From NCBI GenBank assembly GCA_036873755.1, contig JAVTVY010039242.1, positions 62,001 through 126,000 on the forward strand: DNA of 64,000 nt, written 5' to 3'. Below the pieces are notes generated by a model, which was given only the letters and a program-made list of their open reading frames with translations, was not told where the DNA came from and did no database searches. This document shows positions 34,131-46,009 of the stretch, one piece after another (positions within the stretch are counted from its first letter, which is position 1; every line of letters begins with the position of its first letter). This DNA comes from Hanleya hanleyi. Lineage: Eukaryota; Mollusca; Polyplacophora; Lepidopleurida; Hanleyidae. The translations under genes and the position numbers were made by a program.

Positions 34131-34900
34131 ATCACAATCGGAAGAAAATTATGACGCACAATGGAATAATTTTTCGCTGAATATTGTCCTTGTTTATTAG
34201 TGCTGACCGGTATAATACCGTTAGCGAATACGACCCCTCATGGCGCCGAGGCAGGTGTTAATCCGAGTTTATTGAAGTGTAACGACGAAAATCTCATTTT
34301 GGGGAACGTTTTTTAACAGAAATTATTTTGGTAAATAAAGGGAGGTATTTTGGACTAAGGATACAATAATTAAAAAAAATCGTATTTATTTCACCCGAGA
34401 TAGGGCTTCGAGTCGTCAAAGAGGTAAATCTAATTAGTTATCTGGATATGCATCTCACAGTCGTAAAAAGAATTTTGATCGGTAGAAAACAAGATTCAAC
34501 AAGATACAATAGCCAAACGATATTATGACACTTGGTAACGGCACACAGACGGGCAATATGCTAAAGTTTTGTCTCTTTAACGGGTTCGGCATACCGCAAT
34601 TAAATTTGTCTCGGGGAACAGTTCAGCCGGCTTTTAAAAGGATTTTGTTTTGCTTTGCCACACTGCAGCAGTCCAGCGTGAGGCGTCTCCAAGCACTTAC
34701 GTTTATAACGGACATAAATATTTACATTTTCGTTGGCATGTATATTAGAAAAATATACCTTATATTTAAAATAAATAAGCGTAACTTTTGTCCAATTCAG
34801 CTAGGGGCCGTTTGAGCCTCCATAGTGTCCAATTGAACAGTGGTAATTCTCAATGGAAAATAATAGCGTTCTCCACAATTTGCAATGTATTTTTTTTCAG
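34131..34900. other. Unassigned, presumed intron or 5' region
   Basis: AT-rich with no recognised repeat. It ends with a polypyrimidine tract and TTTTTTTTCAG at 34890-34900, the splice acceptor of the first Ly6 exon. A 96-residue frame at 34525-34815 is not recognised. Confidence 0.4.
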
Positions 34901-34983
34901 CCCAAGGACCACACTGCTATGAATGTACAGCCGCTTTCAGCCCAGACACATGTTTGGAAACTAAACACTGTTTAAAAGATCAG
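34901..34983 (+). CDS. Ly6/uPAR three-finger domain, exon 1 of 3
   Basis: Between acceptor TTTTTTTTCAG and donor CAG|GTACAA. In the open phase (starts phase 1, ends phase 0) it reads QGPHCYECTAAFSPDTC then LETKHCLKDQ, the C-Y-x-C start of Ly6/uPAR domains with the third and fourth cysteines. These domains are small disulphide-stabilised folds on secreted or cell-surface proteins. The 83-nt size and phase pattern agree with the next exon. A signal-peptide exon must lie upstream but was not found. The intron after it carries a LINE fragment and a large fold-back element. Confidence 0.75.
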
Positions 34984-35270
34984 GTACAATTCCACTTGTA
35001 TATATATATATATGCCTCCAGGCGATTAAAATGGATCTTCAAGACATCCTATCATCTTGAATATTCTACGATTATATGACTTATATGATAAAAAAAAACA
35101 ATTACTTCATCAACAGATTCATATTGTGTTTGTTGGATGCCTAGTCATTTGGGCATCAAATGAAATAATGAAGCTGATGAAATGGCTACGGCAGCTCTGG
35201 ATAATGAGGTTGATCTTGAAATCCCGTATAGCGCTTCCAGGCCCTGTATCTGTGCTCATCTGTCGTTATG

Positions 35271-37940
35271 TATGAGGCGCCGTTTGTGACAATATTGTCA
35301 ACGACAAATATATAGAGGTGAAACCAAAATATAAAGTCGCCGTTTGTGACAATATTGTCAAACACAAATATATAGTTAAAACCTTTGTAAATATATATAA
35401 AACGATATAAATAGGGCCTATATATAAAGTTTTTTTTTTTTAAATTTTTATAAATATTTTTTGAACATAAATAACGATAGGAAGTTAAGACGTTAAATTT
35501 AACGTAAATATAAAGTACACGAACTTGTAAAGTGTACATGTAAACCGGATATGCCCAAAGGAAGCTGCGCAATCGATGTGCGCGCGAGTAATACTGGTTA
35601 ATCAAAACTGCAACTGGGTTCTGAAGCGAAACTATGACAGCGGTGAAAGCCACTCGCATGTCACAGATGTGTCGAATCAAACAATAAGATCACGTACCTG
35701 AACATATATCAGTTCACTGCCATAGTGATTTAGTAAAGGCCTATTCCAATTTTCAACAATTACTGTTATCATTTACAATCGTACTTCAGAGTTATCACAT
35801 CAATTAGATATAAATACATCTACTTATAAATCACCATAAGGTATCCTAGCCTGCAGCCAATATCACGGCCTGCCCCTTTGATGTTCAATCTGCGATTCCG
35901 TCGGCCAAGTCGCTGGTTGCTATTTGCCGCATAGAAACATCAACAGAAGTTGAAATAAAACATGAAAATAACGATATATTAATTATGCGCAACACAAATA
36001 TTAGGCAATTTGAAATCATACTGAATATGAGCATATTTCATTGACTAGAATATGACCATTCATAGCCTAGTTATAGGATTTGGAATTATATTGTCGTTTT
36101 GTATCATTGATCGTTTTTCGATAATTTCCGCATTTCCAAACAAGACAAAAATTAGCAGGGAATTTGGTATAAGTACAGCGAATGTGGAAACTAATGGCTC
36201 ATGAGGAACCGGTTGCACAATGCTTGTATCATCAAACGTACCGTTCTCAAATTATGAAAGAACAATGGCACCTACTGTGGGAACCACCAGTGTGGATTGT
36301 ACTGTTGCGTTCACCGTTCCTCGTTTTCATTAACGAGATCATTTATTATAGCATGATACGCTTACTTGATCTCAAACTTTTTAGGTTTTAAGTTAGTATA
36401 ACGTAATTTGAAGAAAATGAACTGTTGATATTCGTAAGCGGTAATTACTGGGTTCAATCCCTGGCCGGGTCATACCAAAGACTTGAAAAATGGAACTTGT
36501 TGCTTCCTCGCTCACGCTCAGTATTGAGAGGATAGAACAAGGACTGGTTCGCTCGGTGTCAGTATAACGTGACTGAGTGGGGTGTCATGTCTGCCTACGG
36601 CATGATATTTCGGTGGGACAGCAGTATAAAATGTCAACATTAGATCTGCTCTGTTACAAGTAGGTATACCCCCGCCCCTTCCACTCCCCTCCCTTCCCTT
36701 CCCCGTCGTGATATAGCTGAAAAAATGTTGAAAGCGACGTTAAACCCTATTCACTCACTCGTCACCGTATATAATAGGGTTAACACCGATGCCCATCAAG
36801 AACCCATCGGGCCAGAAGTGCTCTTCAATACACACGTATTGAAGATCAATTAGCGATTAGCACGCAGGGGTAAAACGGCTTCGACTGATTCCTCAGTTAC
36901 TAGTAACAGCTTCGAGGCAGCGCAAAAGTGAAAAAAGGCCAATGTAGTGTTCCTCATGAGCCATTAGTTTCCCATTCGCTGTACTTATACCAAATTCCCT
37001 GCTAATTTTTGTCTTGTTTGGAAATGCGGAAATTATCGAAAAACGATAAATGATACAAAACGACAATATAATTCCAAATCCTATAACTAGGCTATGAATG
37101 GTCATATTCTGGTCAATGAAATATGCTCATATTCAGTATGATTTCAAATTGCCTAATATTTGTGTTGCGCATAATTAATATATCGTTATTTTCATGTTTT
37201 ATTTCAACTTCTGTTGATGTTTCTATGCGGCAAATAGCAACCAGCGACTTGGCCGACGGAATCGCAGATTGAACATCAAAGGGGCAGGCCGTGATATTGG
37301 CTGCAGGCTAGGATACCTTTATTTATAAGTAGATGTATTTATATCTAATTGATGTGATAACTCTGAAGTACGATTGTAAATGATAACAGTAATTGTTGAA
37401 AATTGGAATAGGCCTTTACTAAATCACTATGGCAGTGAACTGATATATGTTCAGGTACGTGATCTTATTGTTTGATTCGACACATCTGTGACATGCGAGT
37501 GGCTTTCACCGCTGTCATAGTTTCGCTTCAGAACCCAGTTGCAGTTTTGATTAACCAGTATTACTCGCGCGCACATCGATTGCGCAGCTTCCTTTGGGCA
37601 TATCCGGTTTACATGTACACTTTACAAGTTCGTGTACTTTATATTTACGTTAAATTTAACGTCTTAACTTCCTATCGTTATTTATGTTCAAAAAATATTT
37701 ATAAAAATTAAAAAAAAATAACTTTATATATAGGCCCTATTTATATCGTTTTATATATATTTACAAAGGTTTTAACTATATATTTGTGTTTGACAATATT
37801 GTCACAAACGGCGACTTTATATTTTGGTTTCACCTCTATATATTTGTCGTTGACAATATTGTCACAAACGGCGACTTTATATTTTGGTTTTAACTATATA
37901 TATTTGTCGTTGACAATATTGTCACAAACGGCGCCTCATA
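35271..37940. mobile_element. 2.67-kb fold-back element with ~0.95-kb arms
   Basis: Starts TATGAGGCGCCGTTTGTGAC and ends with its complement; flanks GTTATG (35265-35270 and 37941-37946). Arms about 35271-36208 and 36949-37940 are near-identical reverse complements. Each tip carries a tandem unit of about 66 bp (GACAATATTGTCACAAACGG ... TATATTTGT), two copies in the left arm and three in the right. The 740-bp centre contains a SINE. The 73-164-residue frames on either strand within the arms are mirror images of each other. No transposase was recognised. Confidence 0.85.
36430..36766 (+). mobile_element. tRNA-related SINE in the centre of the fold-back
   Basis: Contains a B box GGGTTCAATCCC and then a body with CTCGGTGTCAGTATAACGTG and GGCATGATATTTCGGTGGGA. 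The tail is TATAGCTGAAAAAATGTTGA, AGCGACGTTAAACCC and CACTCACTC. The body is of a kind I associate with mollusc SINEs. The 5' head is shortened (no clear A box). Confidence 0.75.
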
Positions 37941-38379
37941 GTTATGGGATGCTGAGCATAAAAATAAACTTCATGAGTTCAGAAAAACTATTCTCTATAC
38001 TCTGAGCAGCCAGATACGTTTCGGTCAAGCCATAATGAGGCGGTGTAGAATCGGTCACACACGATTAACTCATTTACTAAAAAAAAAAAAAAAAAAAAAC
38101 TGGCCCCGATGTGTATCCCGTGACACGAAAATCTCACACTGAAAAATGTTTTGATCGACAGTAAATATTTGAGATTGTAAAACATTCTTTTCATCGAGCA
38201 GCTACATTAGAAGATATTTTAGTCGTCTTACAGAAGATTCGAGTTTAGGTTATTTGAGAGAAATTGGTTTTGTTGATAAATTTTAATATATATATATATA
38301 TACAGAATTTTAATGTGTTGTGTTTAGCACATTTAGATTGTCGAGTTGTTAGCATTCATGGACAAAAAATTTGTTTGAT

Positions 38380-38440
38380 CGTCGCCATATAGCTGAAATA
38401 TTGCTGAACGCGACGTCAAACCTTCATTCTCTCTCTTTCT
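38380..38440 (+). mobile_element. SINE tail fragment
   Basis: ATATAGCTGAAATATTGCTG followed by AACGCGACGTCAAACC and TCTCTCTC matches the tail at 36715-36766. No body is preserved. Confidence 0.5.
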
Positions 38441-38511
38441 GTATATATCCGTCGCATTATCGGAGACATCATATCAATTTCGAAAGCCTTCTTACTCATA
38501 TCCCTTGCCAG

Positions 38512-38583
38512 GAGTGCTATACGGAGAAATTCAATGTCTCTGGACAAATACAAGCCTATCGCCTTGGATGTATATCGGAACAG
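38512..38583 (+). CDS. Ly6/uPAR three-finger domain, exon 2 of 3
   Basis: Acceptor ATCCCTTGCCAG and donor CAG|GTAAGA, a near-ideal consensus. The 72 nt in phase 0 encode ECYTEKFNVSGQIQAYRLGC and then ISEQ, the middle loop with two cysteines. Both boundaries are phase 0, matching the exons on either side. The overlapping longer frame at 38371-38661 simply reads through both splice sites. Confidence 0.75.
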
Positions 38584-39056
38584 GTAAGAAATGCAATGTA
38601 CCTGGGTTGTGGGTTGTGGGTTGTTTGGGGGTGGGGGAGAAGCACGGGGCCGTTTGGATGAAACAGTTCGAATATTGACGCGGTCATCTGGGTTAAGAAT
38701 AGGCGGGCGTGTGATTAGTACAATTAGGGGATAACACTAACTTCGACACTCCGTTGGGGTTCGGCCAAGGTTTGTCGGATTGGAGCCAAGTTGTGGGTCT
38801 CTAGTGAAGAGTTTACACATGAAGAGTAAAAAATTGAGTCTCGCCTGTTAGCTACTGTATCTCGGATAGACGGGTGTTCTTATTTCACAAACTCGATACA
38901 AATATTTGTGTATAGGAATAAAAATATGGCGATGACAAATCCCTAAGCCATTAATTTCATTCCAAAAAGTGAAGACCAAACAAATGAAAAATTTAAACCG
39001 CACGACCGAAATATCGTGAGATGGCTTGGCTCTAATATTGTATCATTCATCTTCAG

Positions 39057-39147
39057 TTTTGTAGACAAGCCAGTCGACAGGTCAGTGGCGAGGGTTGTTT
39101 AAGCTGCTGTGAAGGCAACCTGTGTAACAAAAATCTTTGTGATGAAG
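39057..39147 (+). CDS. Ly6/uPAR three-finger domain, exon 3 of 3
   Basis: Acceptor ATTCATCTTCAG and donor GAAG|GTAAAA. Starts in phase 0, ends in phase 1. Encodes FCRQASRQVSGEGCLSCCEG then NLCNKNLCDE. The C-C...LCN ending is the strongest Ly6 signature in the window. With the two previous exons it gives about 12 cysteines over 82 residues. The phase-1 end would accept the phase-1 EGF exon at 57606. If the two are one gene, the Ly6 domain lies N-terminal to the EGF repeats. Otherwise an unseen exon supplies a stop or membrane anchor. Confidence 0.78.
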
Positions 39148-39670
39148 GTAAAATATAACTTCGAAATATGATATATCCCTTTTTATAATAATAATCTTTA
39201 TTCAGACTCGAAGGGCTACTTGTACATGGGGTCTAGTATGTGTATATACAAAGATGTGGTGCGAATGTGTATAATAAAATAACAACACATTATCAGCATT
39301 TTGGTTAAAATAGGTTAAAATCATATAAATATAAACATAATCAAAATCTATCAAATTAACGCAGGCTGAGAAGAATTTCTATTAAGGGAATTTAACAAAA
39401 ATTGAATTTGACTGAGAAGACACTTGGAGCTGATTGCTATCTACATATAGGATATAAAAATTGCCTTAATTTCTTGAAATATTGTTCGTGAACATACTAA
39501 AAGTGTAATAATAATTTATTGGAAAAAAAAAGAATTTTAAACAATCTACGTTAAAATGGTTTACATTATGGGCTGTTTGATATTAAACCATAGGGTATCA
39601 AATAGCCTTAATAATATCATGAAATTGTACACGTAGTCCATCATCCCAAACAGAAGTAGGGTTTATTTTA
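39148..39670 (+). other. Start of the long intron
   Basis: AT-rich, contains a run of A near 39521 and no recognised repeat or coding exon. Confidence 0.4.
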
Positions 39671-40683
39671 GGATGAACCTCAACCCACGGTATAGAAAAT
39701 TTCATGGTGATTTTTTTGTTAGACCATACATAGACGCATCCGTCTCGGGTGGGTGGCCAGTGTGAAACATGGATAGGTAATTTGCTAGATGCACTTATAA
39801 CGGACCATGGAACTTGCCAAAAAAACGAAAATTAGGGGGTAGGGGTAACATATGACAACATATTTTCATTTCGACTGCTTTTTAAGTTACATGTAAGATA
39901 TCATTACGAAGGTATGTGTTCGGGTTATCATCTGATGGAAGATCTATTTTGATTGGACGACGCTTGTGTTATGTAGGTCAATAAGTCATTCCGCTCAAGC
40001 TGGTGCTTGGGGCCGTGTGGATACTTCATAGTCTCCACATGAACAGCTGCAATAAAAACGCGGCAGAAATACTAAGGCTACATCCGAGAATCCACCGTAT
40101 TCTCGGGTCTGAATGAGAGATGCCGAGGGAAGCTTTCCTCTGGTTGCTCTTTAGTCGCCAGTTGTCAATTTTTTTCCACCTCTTGCATATCGCTCCAATT
40201 TATTACCTGTACACTGTAAAAAGAGGAAACATGTTTAACGTTTCATTTTGAGATGGTAACATGTTAGATGCTTCATAATGCTACATGTTTCACCCTATTT
40301 TTCCACAAAAACATGTCTCATAGACGTAACGATGCAACTATTTGAGGGTTGTGACATGTTTCACTCGCGGTGGCGTCTCACTATAACGGTCCGAAAAGCT
40401 GTTTGAAACATCAACGCTGAAACACGTGCAACCGAGATGCATGACGACATGTGTCAAGAAAAGCGGAGTACAAAAGGGATAGTGCTGTCTGATGCATGGA
40501 ATTAGATACCAGGTCGTCTTCACACAGTTCGACAGAGAGCATTAGCAATTTGCAAACAAAGATATGATTACCACTGGCTTTCAGATATTTATTTCTGGTC
40601 TTTAGCGACCCGGAAGATATATGTCGGTATTGTGGATTAATCGACTGAGTATTTTAATTGAATTATTTGCATAACAATTTACC

Positions 40684-40985
40684 TCAACCAGGCCTAGGGT
40701 ATTTGAGGCCTGCCCAGGCGCCATTTCACTCTACATGCACTTCTCCTTCCAAATATGTCTTTGCTCATTGAGATAGGGGTCTGAAACTTCTCACAACATC
40801 AGCTTAACTAAAAAGTGTGGAAAAAAAAATTTGCAAGACGGCCGCTTTGAAGACTTCACAGTTACGTCATATTCCAAATATGCATTTTGGTCGATTTTTT
40901 GTAAGATTTTCCCAGCCCAAATTTTGACTCTCCACTGGAACCCTACATGGCCGAAATTTTGAATTTGAGAGTATTCGCCCAAAAC
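40684..40985 (+). mobile_element. TTAA-flanked MITE family, copy 3 (worn)
   Basis: GGGGTCTGAAACTTCTCACA, GCAAGACGGCCGC, ACAGTTACGTCATATTCC and TACATGGCCGAAATTTTGAA align with the family in order. Both termini are lost. Confidence 0.6.
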
Positions 40986-41651
40986 ATATGGTCATATTAC
41001 GGCACACCAACAAAATACATAGCAATGTTGCCAGAATAAAACTGACACTTATGGGGCACTAATATGAGCAGCACTGAAAGAAATAACAACTGTGTTCTCC
41101 GTGTGATCAAAGGTACATTCAGTATTTTGAATTGTGAATGTGTAGCGCACCAGGAGATTTTTTTGAACAGAGTCAATACGATTGCTTACGTCATTACAGC
41201 GTTGGACGGGATTCGGCCTTAGTGGTATATGTAAATCAGAAGGAGACAGAATGGACATTATTTTTCATACGTATTGGAATATTGAATAGTGTTTAGTGTC
41301 AACAATGTTTCTACTTCATCCCACCATGTGATCACTGTTGCAAAACTCGAGACGAATCCAGCCCTCCAGCCCTAATTTTAATAATCATCTGCGATCCGTA
41401 TTCCATACCCCAAAATGGAATGAAATTTCAGCCACCCGGAAACAGAAATAGTTAATCGCGAGTAGCATGTCATGAAAAACAACAAAGGCAGTATCATTCA
41501 GCAATTCCATATTTGTAGGCCTAAGTAATACAGTACCCATGTTTAGAAATGTTTCCAGTGTGCCGGATTAGACATGGAATACAATATGGGATAATACTTT
41601 ATCACAGATCAGACAATGTCGTGTCAACGGACCAATATGGCAAGTTGAGAC

Positions 41652-42148
41652 TAGCTAAATAATATATAGCCCTCAAGAGTATGAGGGCTATACGTCGGCC
41701 CCAGTCACCTCCAGCGAGGGTTTTAGATAATTTTATTACGAATCACCCACCTCTGAACCTGCCGTACATCTAAACTCTATCCCCTCCTGCGCACTATTTC
41801 AAAATCTTGCACACTATTGTGAAATAGTAACGAATATATCGCCGTCTGAATTTCCCAGACGACTTCCACTTTAAACGCGCCATGTTAACCGTATAGAGTG
41901 ACGTCACCAACATGGCGCGCGCAGAGAGCTAGAAGTTTCCGACTGGAAAATTCAGACGGCGATATATTCGTTACTATTTCACAATAGTGTGCAAGATTTT
42001 GAAATAGTGCGCAGGAGGGGATAGAGTTAGATGTACGGCAGGTTCAGAGGTGGGTGATTCGTAATAAAATTATCTAAAACCCTCGCTGGAGGTGACTGGG
42101 GCCGACGTATAGCCCTCATACTCTTGAGGGCTATATATTATTTAGCTA
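41652..42148. mobile_element. MULE-like fold-back MITE, copy 2
   Basis: Same ends and arms as 29294-29796 (TAGCTAAATAATATATAG inward), with 8-bp duplication GTTGAGAC at 41644-41651 and 42149-42156. The central spacer carries GTGACGTCACCAACATGGCG. The two copies differ at scattered positions. Confidence 0.87.
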
Positions 42149-43890
42149 GTTGAGACTTGAGTAAATTATCTTTAACTTTTAAGTGTGAATCAGTGATATG
42201 AATGAATCAAACCTTGAGCACATTATTGTTATATGAACAATTTTCACTCTATGGTAACGGGGTTCACATCAGGGATTCAGATGTACCATTCATGCATCTG
42301 TTTGAAATCATTATTAGGTTTGAGTTAACCTGATGAGCAGTCTGTTTTATGTGTTTCTGTATATGGTTATTGCTTGTTCATACATGTTCCTGAGTTTGAC
42401 TTCCAACGAATATAAGAGAATAAAACTTGATCTATGTTAATTTTTGATGAATGTTTTCGTTTCAGTACCGGTAGCATGCATGCACATGCCAGTCTGACAG
42501 TCTCCTGAAACACGTAATGGGATGTAGACTGTTTTGAAACACTTCCAAGTTTGAGACATGTACAGATCCGTTTCACTTGTGACATGTCTCAAAAGTTGGG
42601 ACAGTCATGTTTGGGCTTAGACGTTTCATTTTGAAACATGTAGTCGGCTCTAACATGTTTCAACTTGAGACATGTATACACAACACGTTTCAAAATGTAG
42701 AACGTTACATGTTTTAAACGAACACGTGCTTATTGAAGACATGTCTCATATTGAGACATCATTAACTCATGTGAAAAGGACACGTGTTTCAATTTGAAAC
42801 ATGAAGCCGTTTTAATAAGAAACATATATGTACTCACATGTCCCAAAAGTTGGGACAAAATCATGTTTCATTTTGAGACGTTAAACGTGTCACCAATTTT
42901 TACAGTGTATATGGTAGGATTCTGCTGGTGGACTGTTAGTCCCCGAGGACCGCGCTCTGTGAATGTCATTCGACAAAAATATGTAGGTTTATTTTTTGGT
43001 GGAAAATTTGAGCCGTACGACGTCGGGCATTACAGTTTTGTTTTTCCGGTTATTCTTACATTTACCCCAGGTTGAGGCGTTTACTCCATCGGACGTCTTC
43101 GACGCTCATCCATTAACATCAGATGAGTTATTTCTTTGAGTTGATCTGTCATCACAGCTCCCGAGCTAGCATATTTAATTCCGCTTAAGCTGTTGCTATG
43201 GGCCGTGTGGATAGTTCATAGTCTCCAAATGAACAGCTGCAATAAAAGCGTGGCTGAGTTACTAAAGCTATGTCCAAGATTCCACCGTATTCTCGGGTCT
43301 GAATGTAAGGTGCCTAGTGAAGCGTTCCTGTAGAGTCATATGGTTGCTCTTTAGTCGCCAGACGTCAATTTTCCCCACCTCTTGCATGTCGCTCCAGTTT
43401 ATTACCTGTTTGTTGGAAATTTGGGCCGTACGACGCCGGGCATTACTGTTTAGATTTTCCGGTTATTCTTGCATTTACCAGCATGTTGAGGCGTTTACTC
43501 CATCAGACGTCCTCGATGCTCATTCATTAACATCACATGAGTTATTCCTTGAGCGGATCTGTCATCACAGTTCCCGAGCTAGGGTATCTAATTCCGTTTA
43601 AATCGGCGCTAGGGGCCGTGCGGATACTTTATAGTCAGAGATACTAATCTACGTCCGAGAAGCCACCGTATTCTTGGGTCTGAATTTGAGGTGCCCAGGG
43701 AAGCTTTCCTGTGAAGTCATATGGCTGCTCTGAGAATGACATTCAGGGTACGTGTTCCATATTGTCAGCTGTGTACAGAGAAAAAGACATACTATAAAAA
43801 AAGATTCTCTACAGATCATGTGTAAGTTTTAGGCGCAATAATTTTTGTCATCTGCCTTCAACTACTTCTCCCAGATCGAATTAATTTTGA

Positions 43891-44154
43891 ATAAACATGA
43901 TATTTAGGTGAGATGATCACCATATCAGACGCGTACCGATATCTATTGAACAAATATTGAAATTACTATATCATTGTGAAGGTATTTATATGGGCTGTGG
44001 TCTACATGGTTCAGAAGCGTTTAATGTTACTGACAGGTGTCAGTTATGTTGGTCAGTAGGTCACCATTCTACAATACTCAATGATTGGTAAGCGTTAATT
44101 TTGCTAGCTATTAGGCAGAGGAAAGGGCATCTGTGGTTCATGAACTGCTTTTTT
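43891..44154. other. Unassigned spacer in the long intron
   Basis: AT-rich, no repeat or exon recognised beyond a TAGGTCACC phrase also seen near 46662. Confidence 0.4.
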
Positions 44155-45315
44155 ATGTCTCCCCCAACTATGTTGGGGGGAGACATCTAGTGTTTGTGCT
44201 GTCTGTCTGTCTGTCTGGATGGATGTCTGGATGTCTGGATGGATGTCTGTCCGTCCCCTTGCCTTGTCTGCAAGATATCTTGAGAACTACTGGATGGAAT
44301 TTCACCAAACTTGGATGGAAGCTTCATTGGGATAGCCCCCTCATTTGATTAGGTTTTGGTGTATGTGCGTGCATTCATCCGTGTCCGGTGTCCGTCCGTC
44401 CGTCCATCTACTTGTACATGTATATACAGGCCTTGTCTGCAAGATATCTTGAGAACTACTGGACGGAATTTCACCCCACTTGGATGGAAGCTTCAGTGGG
44501 ATAGCCCCCTCATTTGATTAGGTTTTGGTGTGTGTGCGTGCATTCATCCATGTCCGGTGTCCGTCCGTCCGTCCATCTACTTGAACATGTATATACAGGG
44601 CTTGTCTGCAAGATATCTTGAGAACTACTGGACGGAATCTCACCCCACTTGGATGGAAGCTACAGTGGGATATCCCCTTCATTTGATTAGGTTTTGGTGT
44701 GTGTGCGTGCATTCATCCATGTCCGGTGTCCGTCCGTCCGTCCATCTACTTGTACATGTATATACAGGGCTTGTCTGCAAGATATCTGGAGAACTACTGG
44801 ACAGAATTTCACTAAACTTGGATGGAAGCTTCATTGGGATAGCCCCCTCATTTGACTAGGTTTTGGTGTGTGTGCATGCGTTCGTCCGGTGTCCGTCCGT
44901 CCGTCCATCTGCTTGTACATGTATATACAGGCTTTGTCTGCAAGATATCTTGAGAACTATTGGATGGAATTTCACCAAACTTGGATGGAAGCTTCATTGG
45001 GATAGTCCCCGCATTTGATCAGGTTTTAGTGTATGTGTGCATGCATTCATCCGTGTCCGGTGTCCGTCCATCCGTTCATCTACTCGTACATGTATATACA
45101 ATGAAAATCGCTTCTTTGTAATTAATATTTTTAGATACGCAGCTTTGTTTAAGATACTTATTGCTACATTCATTTTATAGCACTTTCCCTTAAATTATGT
45201 GCCCATTCAAGGCAAGGTGGGAGGTTGGGGGAGACGTATGTTTTTGCTCAAAAAAACAACCAGCATAGGCTTCATGCCGGAGCGGCAACTCAAGGGTCAA
45301 AGCGGAACCTCTAGT
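44155..45315 (+). repeat. ~169-bp tandem array flanked by inverted GTCTCCCCCAAC
   Basis: CTTGTCTGCAAGATATCTTG recurs near 44262, 44431, 44601, 44770 and 44933, a step of 163-170 bp. Each unit ends in a GTCCGTCCGTCC microsatellite. The array opens with ATGTCTCCCCCAACTATG, and GGTTGGGGGAGACGTATG lies in inverted form at 45223-45240. Layout matches the bivalve core-repeat elements noted at 20488. Frames on both strands across it are repeat translations. Confidence 0.8.
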
Positions 45316-45502
45316 TTCAATTGTTTTCATATGAGAAATGTCATTATGATATGTTCAGGATAATCCATTGTATGGGTCAAAAGACCACAACATCACATAG
45401 AGGTACGTGGCATGGAGATGCGTAACAAATGCCATATTATTCCACTATCTATACTGCCTCGTATGTTACAAATAAGGCAGGATTGTGAAGGCAGATTATG
45501 TT

Positions 45503-46009
45503 TTAACCCTATCTGGCCTGGGCGATTTGGGGTGTACCGCAGCCTGGTCCCCCTATATATTTTCGCTATCGCTAAGGCTAGAGGCTGAAACTTACGACAC
45601 TATATCTTTGGGTCAAGCTCTACAAGACAATGTAAAAAAATCCAAGACGGCTGCCATGATGACGTCACTGTGACGTCATTTTCAAAAAGAGCATTTTTGG
45701 ACGATTTTTCAGTCGCAAAAACTGCATGATAAATTAGTAAATAATAATCTGATATGAAATGAAATAGGTTTTACCCACTTTTCCATACAGAAAAGCAAAC
45801 ATTTTGAAGAAATATGACGAAAACATCACTTTTATGGTACCCCACATGGCCGCAATTTTGAATTTACTTATGATCCTCTGCTTGAAGGGTCATGTAAGTA
45901 GGCTCCAAATGACCCCAATATGATAAGCGAAAAAGTCACGGAGTTTCAGCTCTCAATGTTTTGTCGTTCCGGAGATAGGAGCAACCCCCCCCAGGCCACG
46001 TAGGGTTGA
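45503..46009 (+). mobile_element. TTAA-flanked MITE family, copy 4
   Basis: Starts TTAACCCTATCTGGCCTGGG and ends CCAGGCCACGTAGGGTTGA. The right TTAA has become TTGA and is shared with the next element. The interior has CCATGATGACGTCACTGTGA and ATGATCCTCTGC. Confidence 0.85.

Larger units (their letters stand above)
35109..38100 (+). pseudogene. LINE ORF2 fragment (RNase H and C-terminal part), split by a fold-back
   Basis: 35109-35264 encodes CWMPSHLGIK, one in-frame stop, then NNEADEMATAALDNE. This is the PSHxGI..N..AD..A signature of the RNase H domain in I/Jockey/R1-group LINEs. 37947-38078 continues LWDAEHKNKLHEF and later RCRIGHTRLTHLL, the usual downstream motif. The two parts are contiguous when 35271-37940 and one GTTATG are removed. 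An A-run of 20 (38079-38099) follows. The piece is a short remnant lying in the intron of the Ly6 gene. Confidence 0.8.
40212..42907. mobile_element. Element with GAAACATGTTTC words and CACTGTAAAAA ends
   Basis: Begins CACTGTAAAAA and ends TTTTTACAGTG, with TA on both sides, so a TA target duplication is likely. Subterminal regions (40220-40420 and 42440-42890) consist of GAAACATG, GTTTCA and TTGAGACATG words in alternating orientation. The centre contains two later insertions: a worn MITE copy (40684-40985) and the second MULE-like fold-back (41652-42148). Removing them leaves under 2 kb with no transposase frame. Confidence 0.7.
39671..43890. repeat. 412-bp tandem repeat region, interrupted
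   Basis: GTTGAGGCGTTTACTCCATC occurs at 43073 and 43485, a 412-bp step. Further partial units lie at about 39950-40209 and 42955-43072. Units share GGGCCGTGTGGATA, TTCTCGGGTCTGAAT and TTTAGTCGCCAG. The first unit is split by the element at 40212-42907. The flanking parts (39671-39990 and 43735-43890) have inverted copies at about 49985-50460. No coding function is evident; frames such as 43317-43601 translate the repeat. Confidence 0.7.

Noticed and set aside
35186..35680. 164-residue - strand ORF, mirrored at 37472-37711 on +
   Set aside because: Both come from the two arms of the same palindrome and no domain is recognised, so it is more likely non-coding.
44530..44859. 109-residue + strand frame with repeated phrases
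   Set aside because: It spans the 169-bp tandem array and its GTCC microsatellite.
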